From Haloterrigena salifodinae (GTDB lineage Archaea > Halobacteriota > Halobacteria > Halobacteriales > Natrialbaceae): a DNA stretch of 64,000 nucleotides. The translations under genes and the position numbers were made by a program. This document shows, one piece after another, positions 8,486-17,380 of this stretch (position 1 is its first letter; every line of letters starts with the position of its first letter). The stretch lies in assembly GCF_003977755.1 (NCBI RefSeq), contig NZ_RQWN01000003.1, positions 558,001-622,000 on the forward strand, read 5' to 3'. The notes under the pieces were generated by a model. That model saw only the letters and a list, made by a program, of their open reading frames with translations. It was not told the origin of the DNA and did no database searches.

Positions 8486-9733
8486 ATGGCCGAACAGCTA
8501 ACGGACGTCCAGCAGGCGATCGCGACGTCGTCGTCGCCGGCCACGGAGTTCCGGCGGCTGTCCCGAAGGCGGCAGCGGGAAGTGTTCTTCCTCCTTCCGG
8601 AGACGATCCAGCAGTCGCTCGTCGAGGACATGGACTCCGACCAGTTGCGGGAGTTCGTCCGGCGACTCGACCCCGACGAAGTGACGGATATCCTCGCATT
8701 GGTGGACGACGACACCCGATCCGCCGTGCTCCGTCGACTCGACGAGGACCGTCGGGAGCGCGTTGAGTACCTCCTCGGCTTCAGTTCCGAGAGCGCCGCC
8801 GGCCTGATGCACCTCGACTACGTCACCGTCGACGTCGACCGCGGCCTCGACGCCATCGCGGACCGTGTCCAGCGCCACGAGGCCCGGACCGGCCGGATAC
8901 CGACCATCTTCGTCACCGACGACGGACAACTCGTGGGCGAACTGCCCGGACAGGTGCTGGCGATGGCCGACGACGGACCGGTGGAACTCAGCGAGCACGT
9001 CCTCGAGACGCCAGCGGTCGCGTACGACGCGGCCGACGAGGAGGTGCTCGACGTGTTCCGGGAGCATCCCGAGAGTTCCGTGGCCGTCCTGGACGACGAC
9101 GGCTCCGTCATGGGTGTCATCTACGCGGAGGACCTCCTTCGGATCGTCGAGGAGGAGGCGACCGAGACGCTCTACGAGTTTACAGGCGTTCAGGAAGAGG
9201 AGAGCATCCTCGACGGCCCGCTCTCGAAGGTTCGATACCGGTACAAGTGGCTGATCATCAACCTCGGGACGGCGTTCCTGGCGGCCGGCGCGGTCGGCTT
9301 CTTCGAGGACACGATCGCGGCGTTCACGCTGCTGGCGGTGTACATGCCGGTCGTCGCCGGAATGGGCGGGAACGCCGGCACGCAGTCGATGGCCGTGACC
9401 GTCCGCGGCATCGCCCTCGATCAGATCACCCTGTCGACCGGGGGTCGAGCCGTCGTCAACGAGATCATCGCCGGCGCCGCGAACGGCCTCATCACGGGCG
9501 TCCTCGTCGCCGTCATCGCGTCGGTGTTCAATCAGAGCCCCCTCCTAGGCCTCGTGCTCGGCGTGTCGATGGTGTTGAACCTCGTCATCGCCGGCTTCTT
9601 CGGGACGATCATCCCGCTGCTCCTCGACAAGATCGGCAAGGACCCGGCGACGTCGGCGACGATCTTCATCACGACGATGACCGACGTCCTCGGCTTCTTC
9701 ATCTTCCTCGGACTGGCGCAGGCCGTCCTCTAA
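8486..9733 (+). CDS. mgtE: Magnesium transporter MgtE
   Basis: 415 residues. The N-terminal helical superhelix domain (about 15-125), two CBS domains (about 130-250) and the C-terminal five-helix pore domain (from about 265) are all visible, including the signature AGMGGNAGTQS. MgtE is a Mg2+ channel gated by cytosolic Mg2+ binding to the N and CBS domains. The 180-base upstream gap carries no other gene. Length and domain order are normal. It is monocistronic on this strand, with a universal stress protein gene 176 bases downstream. Confidence 0.95.
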   Translation: MAEQLTDVQQAIATSSSPATEFRRLSRRRQREVFFLLPETIQQSLVEDMDSDQLREFVRRLDPDEVTDILALVDDDTRSAVLRRLDEDRRERVEYLLGFSSESAAGLMHLDYVTVDVDRGLDAIADRVQRHEARTGRIPTIFVTDDGQLVGELPGQVLAMADDGPVELSEHVLETPAVAYDAADEEVLDVFREHPESSVAVLDDDGSVMGVIYAEDLLRIVEEEATETLYEFTGVQEEESILDGPLSKVRYRYKWLIINLGTAFLAAGAVGFFEDTIAAFTLLAVYMPVVAGMGGNAGTQSMAVTVRGIALDQITLSTGGRAVVNEIIAGAANGLITGVLVAVIASVFNQSPLLGLVLGVSMVLNLVIAGFFGTIIPLLLDKIGKDPATSATIFITTMTDVLGFFIFLGLAQAVL

Positions 9734-9835
9734 GGCGGTTCCACCGCCGTTTCGACGGCTGCGCTTTTCACACTCTCGGCGACTCGAGTACCTCGCAAGC
9801 GACTCGAACGTCTCGAGCGACCCGAGGACGGTAAC

Positions 9836-9856
9836 CGACCGTCGACCGTCGACCGT
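9836..9856. repeat. Three tandem CGACCGT heptamers
   Basis: The intergenic gap before the universal stress gene contains three exact copies of CGACCGT in a row, ending in a further CGA. It is too short to be a minisatellite of note. It may be chance in GC-rich DNA, or a regulator binding array. Confidence 0.6.
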
Positions 9857-9909
9857 CGAGTCGCCAATCGTCGTCCCGATCGGTCGGCGACGATACCGGC
9901 GATAGACCG

Positions 9910-10371
9910 ATGGCCGTGGCGACCGAACCCGTCCCCATGGTCGATCCCGACCGCGTCCTCGTCCCGACGCTCGGCCGTCCGCGGGAGGACGAGGCGCTGG
10001 CCTACGCCCTCGAAACGTTTCCCGACGCCGCGATCACCCTGCTGGCGGTCGTAACCCCCCTGGACGCGCCGCTCAGCGAGGGCGGCGTCCTGGAGCGAAG
10101 CGAGGACCGCTCGTCGCAGGCGCGATCCAGCGCGGCCGACCTGCTCGAGTCGGTCGCCGAACCGACCGTGACGGCGCGGGTTCGAGTCGAGGCGGTCGAG
10201 GGGCGGCCCGGAACGATCATCCCGCAGTATGCGAGCGACGCGGACATCGATCACGTCGTCATGTACGGCCACGGGACCGACACGCGCGGTTTCGTCCGGC
10301 GGTTTCTCGGCCGCGGCGTCGCCACGACCGTCGTCGAACGGACCTCGCGTCCGGTGACGGTCCTCGAGTGA
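9910..10371 (+). CDS. Universal stress protein (UspA family)
   Basis: 153 residues from ATG 9910; ATG 9946 would give 141 residues beginning MVDPDRVLVPTL, closer to the usual UspA opening, so the start is uncertain. The Rossmann-like alpha/beta fold shows the family C-terminal strand ERTSRPVTVL. The nucleotide-binding G2xG9xG(S/T) signature is only partly kept (YGHGTDTRG...GRGVATTV), so ATP binding is doubtful. The role in the cell is a general stress-related cytosolic protein. It converges on the phosphate permease gene, ending 21 bases from it. Confidence 0.85.
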   Translation: MAVATEPVPMVDPDRVLVPTLGRPREDEALAYALETFPDAAITLLAVVTPLDAPLSEGGVLERSEDRSSQARSSAADLLESVAEPTVTARVRVEAVEGRPGTIIPQYASDADIDHVVMYGHGTDTRGFVRRFLGRGVATTVVERTSRPVTVLE

Positions 10372-10392
10372 GACGCCGGTTCTCGAACGGGA

Positions 10393-11601
10393 TTACCCGC
10401 CGATGACGGCCGTGAGCAGGCGGTAGAGCCCGTAGCCGACCGCGGTCGAACTCCCGAGCGTCAGCAGCCAGAAGGTGATCGTGACGCCGATCTTCCGCCG
10501 CGAAACGCCGGCCGAGCCGCCGGCCAGCCCGCCGCCGATGACCCCCGAAAGGACGATGTTGTTCAGCGAGATCGGAATCCCGAGCGCGATCGCCAGCTGC
10601 GCGACGATAAAGCCGGGCACGAGCGCGGCGATCGAGCGCCGGACCCCGAGCTGGGCATATTCCCGCGAGGTCGCCTGTAGCAGGCGCGGCGCGGCCATCC
10701 AGGCGCCCGCGAGGATGCCGGTCGCGCCGAGCGCCAGCAGGACGATTCCCGGCAGGCCGAGTTCCGTCCGAAAGAGGTTCTCGAGCGGTCCGGTCGCGAG
10801 GCCGACCTGCGAGCCACCCGAGGAGAAGGCAACGATGCCGCCGAGGACGAGCAGGAACGAGCGGATGCCGTCCTCGACGGAGTCGCGAACCCGTTCGCGG
10901 ACCCAGTAGAACGCGAGGACGCCGACCCCGATCGTCACGAGGACGGTACCGAGGTCGAACTCGCCGGCGAGCGCCGGGCCGCCGCCGAACCGACGAGCGA
11001 CGAATCCGGCGAGGGTTCCCTGCTCGGCGGTCGGATCGGGAATTACCCCGAGCCGGACGTTCGCGACGATGGCGCCGACGATGCCGGCCAGCAGCGGGAC
11101 CCCGACCGTCTCGGGGACGTCGTCGCGCCGCAGGACCGTCGCCGTCGCGTACGCCAGTCCGCCGGACATGATCGGAACCAGCGCCCAGAAGATCCCGAGT
11201 CGGCGGTAGGTCGCCACGGCCGGATCGCCGCCCAGCGAGAGGCCGACGCCGACCATCGCGCCCGTCGTCGCGAACGCGGCCGGGATCGGATACCGCGTGT
11301 AGATCCCGATCGCCATGAACGTCGCTGCCGTCAGCAGGCCGGCGGTGGCCGCCAGCGGCGTGATCGCGACGCCGTCGATGAGTTCCGCGCCGACCGTCTC
11401 GGAGATGCTTCCACCCTGCATGAGCGCTCCCGCGGCCGCGAGCAGCCCGATCACGAACGCGGCCTGCATCGTCGAGATCGCGTTCGCGCCGATCGCGGGC
11501 GCGAAGGGCGGCGAGTTGCTGTTGGCCCCGAGCACCCACGACATGAACAGACAGGTGACGATCGCGGTCCCGACGAGTACGGTAGACGACAGTGCGACCA
11601 T
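10393..11601 (-). CDS. Inorganic phosphate transporter, PiT family
   Basis: 402 residues with about 10 hydrophobic segments. The duplicated PiT half-repeat is visible: GANSNSPPFAPAIGANA near 25-42 and a degenerate second copy around GIPISLNNIVLSGVIGGG near 345-365. PiT proteins import phosphate with Na+ or H+, or as a metal-phosphate complex. The first GAN-x-N-S/P signature is slightly unusual, as in other haloarchaeal members, so sulfate or another anion cannot be excluded. It stands alone on this strand between the universal stress and methyltransferase genes. Confidence 0.88.
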   Translation of the reverse strand: MVALSSTVLVGTAIVTCLFMSWVLGANSNSPPFAPAIGANAISTMQAAFVIGLLAAAGALMQGGSISETVGAELIDGVAITPLAATAGLLTAATFMAIGIYTRYPIPAAFATTGAMVGVGLSLGGDPAVATYRRLGIFWALVPIMSGGLAYATATVLRRDDVPETVGVPLLAGIVGAIVANVRLGVIPDPTAEQGTLAGFVARRFGGGPALAGEFDLGTVLVTIGVGVLAFYWVRERVRDSVEDGIRSFLLVLGGIVAFSSGGSQVGLATGPLENLFRTELGLPGIVLLALGATGILAGAWMAAPRLLQATSREYAQLGVRRSIAALVPGFIVAQLAIALGIPISLNNIVLSGVIGGGLAGGSAGVSRRKIGVTITFWLLTLGSSTAVGYGLYRLLTAVIGG

Positions 11602-11691
11602 TTCGTCTCGTACCGCGTCGTTCCACGACCCGCTGGAAAAGCGTTGGCTCGAGCGAGGCCCCGGACGATTGCGACAGGCACCGGTCCTCGG

Positions 11692-12513
11692 TTACTCGCT
11701 CTCGAGGGATCGATCACGCGCTCTCGAGGGCGCCTTTTCCAGTACCGCGCGGTAATGGGCGTCTCCGTCGACCCGGAGTACGTCGCCGACGCGCCACGGC
11801 GTTTCGGCGGTCGCCTCGCGGAGTCGAGTGGGCGAGCACAGCAGGAAGTGGAGCGTTCGACCGACCTCGCGGTACCGTTCGCCGTCGGCTCCGTCGCGCT
11901 CGAACTCGGGGTGAAAACACCGATGGGCGATTCCCTCGCGGGGATCCGATCGGTAGCCAAAGCACTCGTCCAGCCGGGTCGGATCGTGGTTGTCGACGAC
12001 GGCTGTCGCCTCGTCGGCCGTGACGCGGGCGAACTCCCAAAGTAACTCGCGAATCCCGGCTAGCGAGCCGCCCAGCCCCAACTGCATGCCGACTGCGTGG
12101 ACGGCCCCGAACGCGTCCGTCGGAACCGGTAGGGCGAACATGTCGCCGACGAGCGTGGCCTCGAAGCCCCGTTGGCGGGCCGTCAGCACCGCGTTCGGAC
12201 TCGCGTCGACGCCGACGGCTCGGACGCCGCGGTCGGCCCACCACAGGAGGTGGTTCCCCGCGCCACAGCCCACGTCGAGGATCGGCTCGCGGTCGGCCAG
12301 TCGCTCGAGAGCCTCGATCGTCGGCCGATCCCAGGACTCGCTGGACGAGAAATAGAACGACTCGACGTTGCCGTCCTGGGTGGCAGGGCCGTCGCGATAG
12401 ACGAGTTCTCCCGGTTCGTCGCGGTGGTGTGCGAGCATCGCTCGGCCGAGCGGATCGGCCATTGCCCGCATCTCGTCGCGATCCCCCGCCGGTCGGGTGC
12501 GCTCTCGATCCAT
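11692..12513 (-). CDS. Class I SAM-dependent methyltransferase
   Basis: 273 residues from ATG 12513; the reading frame extends to 12582, but the added stretch (MCLLLSWNKY...) covers the AT-rich promoter. Motif I (ILDVGCGAGNH) and the acidic end of strand 2 (VGVDASP) define the SAM pocket. Later strands contain GDMFALPVP and the AVVDNHDP loop in place of the usual motif IV-VI region. The substrate is unknown; overall it resembles UbiE/Methyltransf_11 proteins. It is divergent from the ferredoxin gene, with 114 bases between. Confidence 0.85.
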   Translation of the reverse strand: MDRERTRPAGDRDEMRAMADPLGRAMLAHHRDEPGELVYRDGPATQDGNVESFYFSSSESWDRPTIEALERLADREPILDVGCGAGNHLLWWADRGVRAVGVDASPNAVLTARQRGFEATLVGDMFALPVPTDAFGAVHAVGMQLGLGGSLAGIRELLWEFARVTADEATAVVDNHDPTRLDECFGYRSDPREGIAHRCFHPEFERDGADGERYREVGRTLHFLLCSPTRLREATAETPWRVGDVLRVDGDAHYRAVLEKAPSRARDRSLESE

Positions 12514-12627
12514 GTTCCAGTGGACGATCCGGCCGATATTATCGTTTTGGTGGTATTTGTTCCACGATAACAGTAAACACATCTCCCGACCGCTACCGAT
12601 TTACGACGATCGATCCAACTTCCATGC

Positions 12628-12873
12628 ATGAAGATCGAATTCGACGAGGACGTTTGTATCGGGATGTACCAGTGCGTCGCCGAGTGGAGCGAGTTCGAGA
12701 AGGATACGTCGAAGGGGAAAGCGGTCCTGAACGACTCGGAGGAGGTCGAGGACGGCGTCTTCGTTCGCGAGGTTCCCGACGGCTCGGAGCTGGACGCGAA
12801 GTTCGCCGCCCGGACCTGTCCCGTCGACGCGATCAAGATCTACGACGACGACGGCGAGCAGTTGATCCCCTGA
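12628..12873 (+). CDS. Short ferredoxin with three cluster cysteines (3Fe-4S type)
   Basis: 81 residues. The cluster ligands are C10, C16 and C64 (CIGMYQC ... RTCPVDAIKI); the position of the second cysteine of a classical CxxCxxC motif is M13. Three cysteines of this spacing are the pattern of 3Fe-4S ferredoxins that serve cytochrome P450s in actinobacteria and some archaea. A helical insert (about 19-60) lies between the motifs and the surface is strongly acidic. A P450 gene starts 2.2 kb downstream on the same strand, making this a plausible electron donor for it. That pairing is inference; the cluster type follows from ligand count. Confidence 0.9.
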   Translation: MKIEFDEDVCIGMYQCVAEWSEFEKDTSKGKAVLNDSEEVEDGVFVREVPDGSELDAKFAARTCPVDAIKIYDDDGEQLIP

Positions 12874-13174
12874 CGGCCGCGGCCGACGAGCGCCACTCAA
12901 GTGGAGAGCCCTCCTTCCGTCTCGCACCGATCTTCGAGTCACCGTTTCGAATCGTCACCCGCTCGTTCTCGCCGCACGCGATCGTCACCGACCGCCGATG
13001 AACTGACCTGGTGATCGCTCGAGCGCCCGTACGACGCCTCTCCGTCGTCAGTCGAGCGCGTTTCGGACATTAGTCTATTTTTCCGGAACTAATATTTTAA
13101 TTCAGATTTATTGTATTAATGCACGCCGTTACCTATCAAATCCTGTTCGACGGCGACGGCGTGCGGAGAAACCC

Positions 13175-14278
13175 ATGACACGAGAGACCGACGAGACCGG
13201 CGAGACGAACCGCAACATCGAGACGACGGACGCCCGGATGCCCGTCCGAAACTCCCGCCGACGCTTCCTGCAACTCGGGGCCAGCGCGCTCGCGGCGACG
13301 ACACTCGGTGCTTCGAGCGCCGCCGCCCAGGACGCGGTCACCGAGGCGTGTGGCTCGTCCGATACCCTCGACGTCGGCGACGGCGACTTCCTGCTCATCA
13401 ACAACGAGTGGGGCGCCGACGTCGATATGTGCATTTGGGCCGCGGGCGACGGGACCTACGGCTACGAGTGGGCGACCAGAACGGCCGGAGGCGAACCCAA
13501 CTATCCCGAGGTACTCCTCGGCACCAAGCCGTGGGGGACCGAAAGCGGCGTCGACGCGTTCCCCGTCCCCCGCGGCGACGTCGACGAACTCGAGTTGACG
13601 TTCGACGTCGACGTCGCCATCGACGGCGAGAACTGGAACCTCGCCGAGGAGTGGTGGCTCATGGACGGCAAACCGAACGCGGACGGCCCGCACACCCACG
13701 AGATCATGCTGGTCTTGGACTGGGGCGACGAGCACAGTCACGGCGATCCGGTCGCGCCGGGGGCTATCGAGGACGCTCACGGGAACGTCATCGACCACTG
13801 GGTAAGCTACGACTCAGGCGGCACCGACGCGGACTTCCACATTTTCCGACTCGCCGATCCCACCACCTCGGGCACGGTCGACCTCACGGCCATCATGTCC
13901 TACGTCGAGACCGAAATCGGCGGCGTGAGCGACGACCTCCTGCTCAGCGGCATCGAAGTCGGCAACGAGTACTGGTCCGGGACGAGCGGCGACGTCACGT
14001 TCAACACCCTGGACGTCGCGATCAACGGGCAGACGTACTCGAGCGGCGATGGGTCGACGGTCGACGACGGAGACAACGGCGACGACAGCGATGGAGACGG
14101 CAGCGACGGAGACAGCGGCGATGGTGGTGATCGTGACGTCCCCGCGTGGACTCCCGACGAGATCTACACCGCAGGCGACCAGGTGAGCCACGACGGCGCC
14201 GTCTGGGAAGCACAGTGGTGGACTCGCGGGCAGGAACCCCGCGACGAGGCGTGGTACGTCTGGCAGCGCGTCGAGTGA
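13175..14278 (+). CDS. Secreted GH12-family endoglucanase-like protein with C-terminal carbohydrate-binding module
   Basis: 367 residues. A twin-arginine signal (SRRRFLQLG, 27-35) with a cleavage-like AAAQ near 49-52 sends the folded protein outside. Residues about 58-285 fit the GH12 jelly roll: NNEWG near 76-80, the likely nucleophile E176 (HTHEIMLVLDW) and the acid/base candidate E265 (IEVGNEYW). A Gly/Asp/Ser-rich linker (about 292-320) leads to a small module (WTPDEIYTAGDQVSHDG ... WEAQWWTRGQEP), the ChiC/CBM5_12 pattern that binds chitin or cellulose. It probably hydrolyses beta-1,4-glucan extracellularly. An AT-rich promoter precedes it (13070-13130). Confidence 0.85.
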   Translation: MTRETDETGETNRNIETTDARMPVRNSRRRFLQLGASALAATTLGASSAAAQDAVTEACGSSDTLDVGDGDFLLINNEWGADVDMCIWAAGDGTYGYEWATRTAGGEPNYPEVLLGTKPWGTESGVDAFPVPRGDVDELELTFDVDVAIDGENWNLAEEWWLMDGKPNADGPHTHEIMLVLDWGDEHSHGDPVAPGAIEDAHGNVIDHWVSYDSGGTDADFHIFRLADPTTSGTVDLTAIMSYVETEIGGVSDDLLLSGIEVGNEYWSGTSGDVTFNTLDVAINGQTYSSGDGSTVDDGDNGDDSDGDGSDGDSGDGGDRDVPAWTPDEIYTAGDQVSHDGAVWEAQWWTRGQEPRDEAWYVWQRVE

Positions 14279-14314
14279 CCGTCTACTCCGCGGCTGCGTA
14301 ACGCCGGTTCGTTC

Positions 14315-14968
14315 TCACTCCCCTAGCGCCGCGTCGACCAGTTCCGACTCGACCGTCCGGAGCAGCGTCGACGCCGCGCTCTCCGAACAGTCCAGTTCGG
14401 CGGCGACCTCGGCCAGCGACCCCGTTCGCGGGACGTCGAAGTAGCCCAGTTCCTGCGCGGTCTCGAGCGCCTCGAACTGGCGGGCGGTGAGCCGTCCCGC
14501 GAGCGTCTCCGCGCGACGCTGGTGTTCGCTCACACGCCGGACCTCGACGCCGACGCCGTCGGGAATGCGCTCGAGCAGCGTCGGCATCGCACCGGGATCG
14601 CCGAGAACGGTGATGTGGACGTTCTCCCGTCCCGTGTACACCATCGGCGGGACGATCACGAGGCCGGGCAGGTCGAACGCCTCGAGGAACGTGACGTCGG
14701 AGCTCCGGAGGTCCATCTCCACGTAGCCGTAGAACGTATCGGCGTCGACCGGCGTGAGGTCGTACCGGTACATGTGCTCGAGATCGTCGGACAGATCGCC
14801 GAGCACGTCCGGGTCACCGACGATCAGCGACAGGAAGCGGATCTGCTCGGCCTCGCGGTCAATCTCCCAGGAGAGCACTTCTTCGCGCCGGACCGCCTCG
14901 AGGGTCGCCTCGGGGGCCGGCGACTGCATCGCGGGCGGGAGTCGAAGGGTGAGGTCGGCCGATTGCAT
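14315..14968 (-). CDS. HTH_10 (bacterio-opsin activator type) transcriptional regulator
   Basis: 217 residues from ATG 14968. The C-terminal 55 residues are the HTH_10 domain (LTARQFEALETAQELGYFDVPR, then LAEVAAELDCSESAASTLLR). The N-terminal 150 residues are the beta-rich sensory half seen in Bat-like proteins, without a PAS or GAF motif I can recognise. It is divergent from the cytochrome P450 gene, with 81 bases between, containing a perfect inverted repeat over a TATA-like core. It therefore probably controls the P450 and itself. The signal sensed is unknown. Confidence 0.9.
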   Translation of the reverse strand: MQSADLTLRLPPAMQSPAPEATLEAVRREEVLSWEIDREAEQIRFLSLIVGDPDVLGDLSDDLEHMYRYDLTPVDADTFYGYVEMDLRSSDVTFLEAFDLPGLVIVPPMVYTGRENVHITVLGDPGAMPTLLERIPDGVGVEVRRVSEHQRRAETLAGRLTARQFEALETAQELGYFDVPRTGSLAEVAAELDCSESAASTLLRTVESELVDAALGE

Positions 14969-14984
14969 AGCGGCCGTTCGACGC

Positions 14985-14999
14985 CCTCTTATAAAGAGG
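14985..14999. promoter_or_regulatory. Inverted repeat CCTCTT-ATA-AAGAGG in the regulator/P450 divergent promoter
   Basis: Two perfect 6-base arms around ATA, with a TATA-like core (CTTATAAAG) readable on both strands. It lies 17 bases before the regulator ATG (14968) and 51 before the P450 ATG (15050). This is a likely operator or shared promoter element; binding by the neighbouring HTH_10 protein is an inference from position. Confidence 0.55.
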
Positions 15000-15049
15000 T
15001 TCAGTGGTTCGAGCGAGCGACGATGACCCGTCGGCGCGAACCGAGAGCT

Positions 15050-16393
15050 ATGAGCGACACACGACCGTCGACGTCCTCGCTTCCGGGACTCCGGAGCCTC
15101 CCGCTCGTCGGAAACACGATCTCGTTCGCCCGCGAACCGCTCGCGTTCCTCGAGGCGATCCGTGAGTACGGCGACCTCGCCCGGTACGAGGCGTTCGGTC
15201 GCGAGTTCGTCGTCGTTTCCCGCCCCGACCTCGCCGAGGCGGTGCTGGTCTCTCGGAGCGACGAGTTCTGGCGGGGATCGTTCGAACACGAGTTGGGCGA
15301 GAGAGTCGGTATCGAAGGGGTGTTCTTCTCCGAGGGCGAGCAGTGGCGACGGCAGCGACTGCTCTTACAGAACGCGTTCACGCCGGCGCGGATCGAATCG
15401 TACGCCGAGGTCATGGTCGACGAGACCGTCCGAGAAGTCGCCAGCTGGCCTGAGGGAGGAGTCATCGATGTGAACGAGCGGCTGTCGGCGCTAACCCTCG
15501 GCGCGCTCACGCGGTCGCTGTTCGCCCTCCCGCTCGAGGGCGACCGCGCTGACCGCGTACGACGCTGGGTCGACGCCATGGGCGCGTACCTCGAAGCCGA
15601 CTTCTTCGGGCCGGGCGCCGTGTTGCCATCGTGGTTCCCGCGGCGAACCGAACGCGAGTACGAGCACGCCACAGCCGACGTCGAAGCGCTCGTCGGGGAC
15701 CTCCTGACGGAGCGTCGGGAATCGGACGCCGAGGGTGACGACCTCCTCTCGCTGCTCTCGACGGCCGAGTACCCCGACGGAACCCGTCCCTCTGCCGACG
15801 AGATCGCCGATCAGCTGCTGACGTTTCTGCTCGCGGGCCACGAGACGACCGCGACCGCGCTCACCTACGCCTGCTGGTTCCTCGCGGCCGACGGCGAAAT
15901 TCGGGACCGGCTCGAGCGGGAGGTCGAGGCCGTCTGCGGCGACCGCGACCCGACGTTCGCCGATCTCCCCGAACTGACCGTCGCCGAGGCCGTCGGCCGG
16001 GAGGCGTTGCGACTCTATCCGCCGCTGCCGTTCCTCCACCGAGAGCCCCGCGAGCCGACGTCTCTCGACGGCGTCCGCGTCGGGCCCGAGACGACGATTC
16101 AATTGAACATGTACGGGATCCACCGCGACGAGCGCTGGTGGGAAGCACCCGATTCGTTCCGTCCGAAGCGCTGGCTCGACGACGACGACGATCGACCCGA
16201 GTACGCCTTCTTCCCCTTTGGCGGGGGACCGCGACACTGCATCGGCATGCGATTCGCGATGACGGAGCTCAAACTGTCGCTCGCGACGATCGCGCGTCGG
16301 GTCCGGTTCGACCGCGTCTCGACGTCGCTCGAGCCGTCGATTGAGGTCTCGCTCGATCCCGGAACCGTCGAAATGCGGGTTCGCCGACCGTAG
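15050..16393 (+). CDS. Cytochrome P450 monooxygenase
   Basis: 447 residues from ATG 15050; an in-frame ATG at 15023 would add nine residues. The I-helix oxygen-binding motif (AGHETTATAL), K-helix EALR (ExxR), the PDSFRPKRW meander and the heme loop FFPFGGGPRHCIG with thiolate ligand C397 are all present. It is soluble, without an N-terminal membrane anchor. The family catalyses O2-dependent hydroxylation using electrons from a ferredoxin or flavoprotein. The substrate is unknown; short P450s of this class in haloarchaea are orphan enzymes. It is divergent from an HTH_10 regulator, and a 3-Cys ferredoxin gene lies 2.2 kb upstream. Confidence 0.95.
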   Translation: MSDTRPSTSSLPGLRSLPLVGNTISFAREPLAFLEAIREYGDLARYEAFGREFVVVSRPDLAEAVLVSRSDEFWRGSFEHELGERVGIEGVFFSEGEQWRRQRLLLQNAFTPARIESYAEVMVDETVREVASWPEGGVIDVNERLSALTLGALTRSLFALPLEGDRADRVRRWVDAMGAYLEADFFGPGAVLPSWFPRRTEREYEHATADVEALVGDLLTERRESDAEGDDLLSLLSTAEYPDGTRPSADEIADQLLTFLLAGHETTATALTYACWFLAADGEIRDRLEREVEAVCGDRDPTFADLPELTVAEAVGREALRLYPPLPFLHREPREPTSLDGVRVGPETTIQLNMYGIHRDERWWEAPDSFRPKRWLDDDDDRPEYAFFPFGGGPRHCIGMRFAMTELKLSLATIARRVRFDRVSTSLEPSIEVSLDPGTVEMRVRRP

Positions 16394-16465
16394 TCGCGGA
16401 CGCTACGCGTCTCTCTGCCACCGGTGGCGACGAAAAAAGCGGGCTCGAAACCGAGACGACCGCGA

Positions 16466-17380
16466 TTACGAGATCTTGTCGTACTGCTCGGAGAGCTTCT
16501 CGGCGGCCTCGCCGAGCTGGTTGCGCTCGAACTCGGTGAGGTCCCACTCGACGATCTCCTCGACGCCGTCCGAGCCGAGCTTGACGGGAACGCCGAAGGC
16601 GGCGTCTTCGTGGCCGTACTCGCCCTCGAGTTTGACGCTGCAGGGGAGCACCTCGCCGGTGTCGCGGACGATGGCTTCGACCGTGTGGCCGACGCCGGTC
16701 GCCGGACCCCACTGGGTCGCGCCCTTCTTCTCGATGACGTTCATCGCCGAGGTCTGGAGCTCCTCGAGCAGGTCGTCCTTCTCGTTCTCGTCGAACTCGG
16801 GGTCTTGGCCGTTGACCCGCACCTTGGAGAACACGGGGACCTGGGCGTCGCCGTGCTCGCCGAGGATGGTCGCCTCGACGTTCTGGACCGGCACGTCGAA
16901 GCGCTGGGAGATCACGTAGCGGAAGCGGGCGGAGTCGAGCCGACCACCGAAGCCGATTACCTTCTCGCGTGCGCGGTCGCCCGTCTCGTAGAGGTGGCGG
17001 TTGAGCAGGTCAACGGGGTTCGACGTGGTGACGGTGATGAAGTCGTCGTTGTGCTCGGCGATCGAGGAGCCGATGTCCTCCATGATCGGCGCGTTGTCGC
17101 CGGCCAGATCGATCCGGGTCTGGCCCGGCTGGCGCGGGATGCCGGCAGTAATGACGACGACGTCCGAGCCGGCGGTGTCCTCGTAGCCCCCCTGACGGAT
17201 TGTCGTGTTCGAATCGTAGGCCGCGCCGTGGTTGACGTCGGCGGCCTGGCCGATCGTGTCGTCTTCCTTGTCCGGAATGTCCACCAGAACGAGCTCGTCG
17301 GCGATGTCCCGAAGCGCGATGTTGTACGCCGCAGCGGCCCCGACCGTGCCGGCCGCTCCGACTACGCTAACTTTCGTCAT
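16466..17380 (-). CDS. mdh: Malate dehydrogenase (archaeal LDH-like type)
   Basis: 304 residues. The Rossmann motif GAAGTVG (8-14), the LVDIPD acidic residue for NAD(H), the active-site [13 protein letters not shown] with substrate-binding arginines, and GEHGDAQVP with the catalytic histidine are all clear. This tetrameric LDH-like malate dehydrogenase interconverts malate and oxaloacetate in the citric acid cycle. Length matches the haloarchaeal enzyme. It stands alone with a 311-base region upstream. Confidence 0.97.
   Translation of the reverse strand: MTKVSVVGAAGTVGAAAAYNIALRDIADELVLVDIPDKEDDTIGQAADVNHGAAYDSNTTIRQGGYEDTAGSDVVVITAGIPRQPGQTRIDLAGDNAPIMEDIGSSIAEHNDDFITVTTSNPVDLLNRHLYETGDRAREKVIGFGGRLDSARFRYVISQRFDVPVQNVEATILGEHGDAQVPVFSKVRVNGQDPEFDENEKDDLLEELQTSAMNVIEKKGATQWGPATGVGHTVEAIVRDTGEVLPCSVKLEGEYGHEDAAFGVPVKLGSDGVEEIVEWDLTEFERNQLGEAAEKLSEQYDKIS

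Noticed and set aside
14522-15049. Upstream extension of the P450 frame to 14522
   Set aside because: It runs antisense through the HTH_10 regulator; the P450 family start and promoter are at about 15050.
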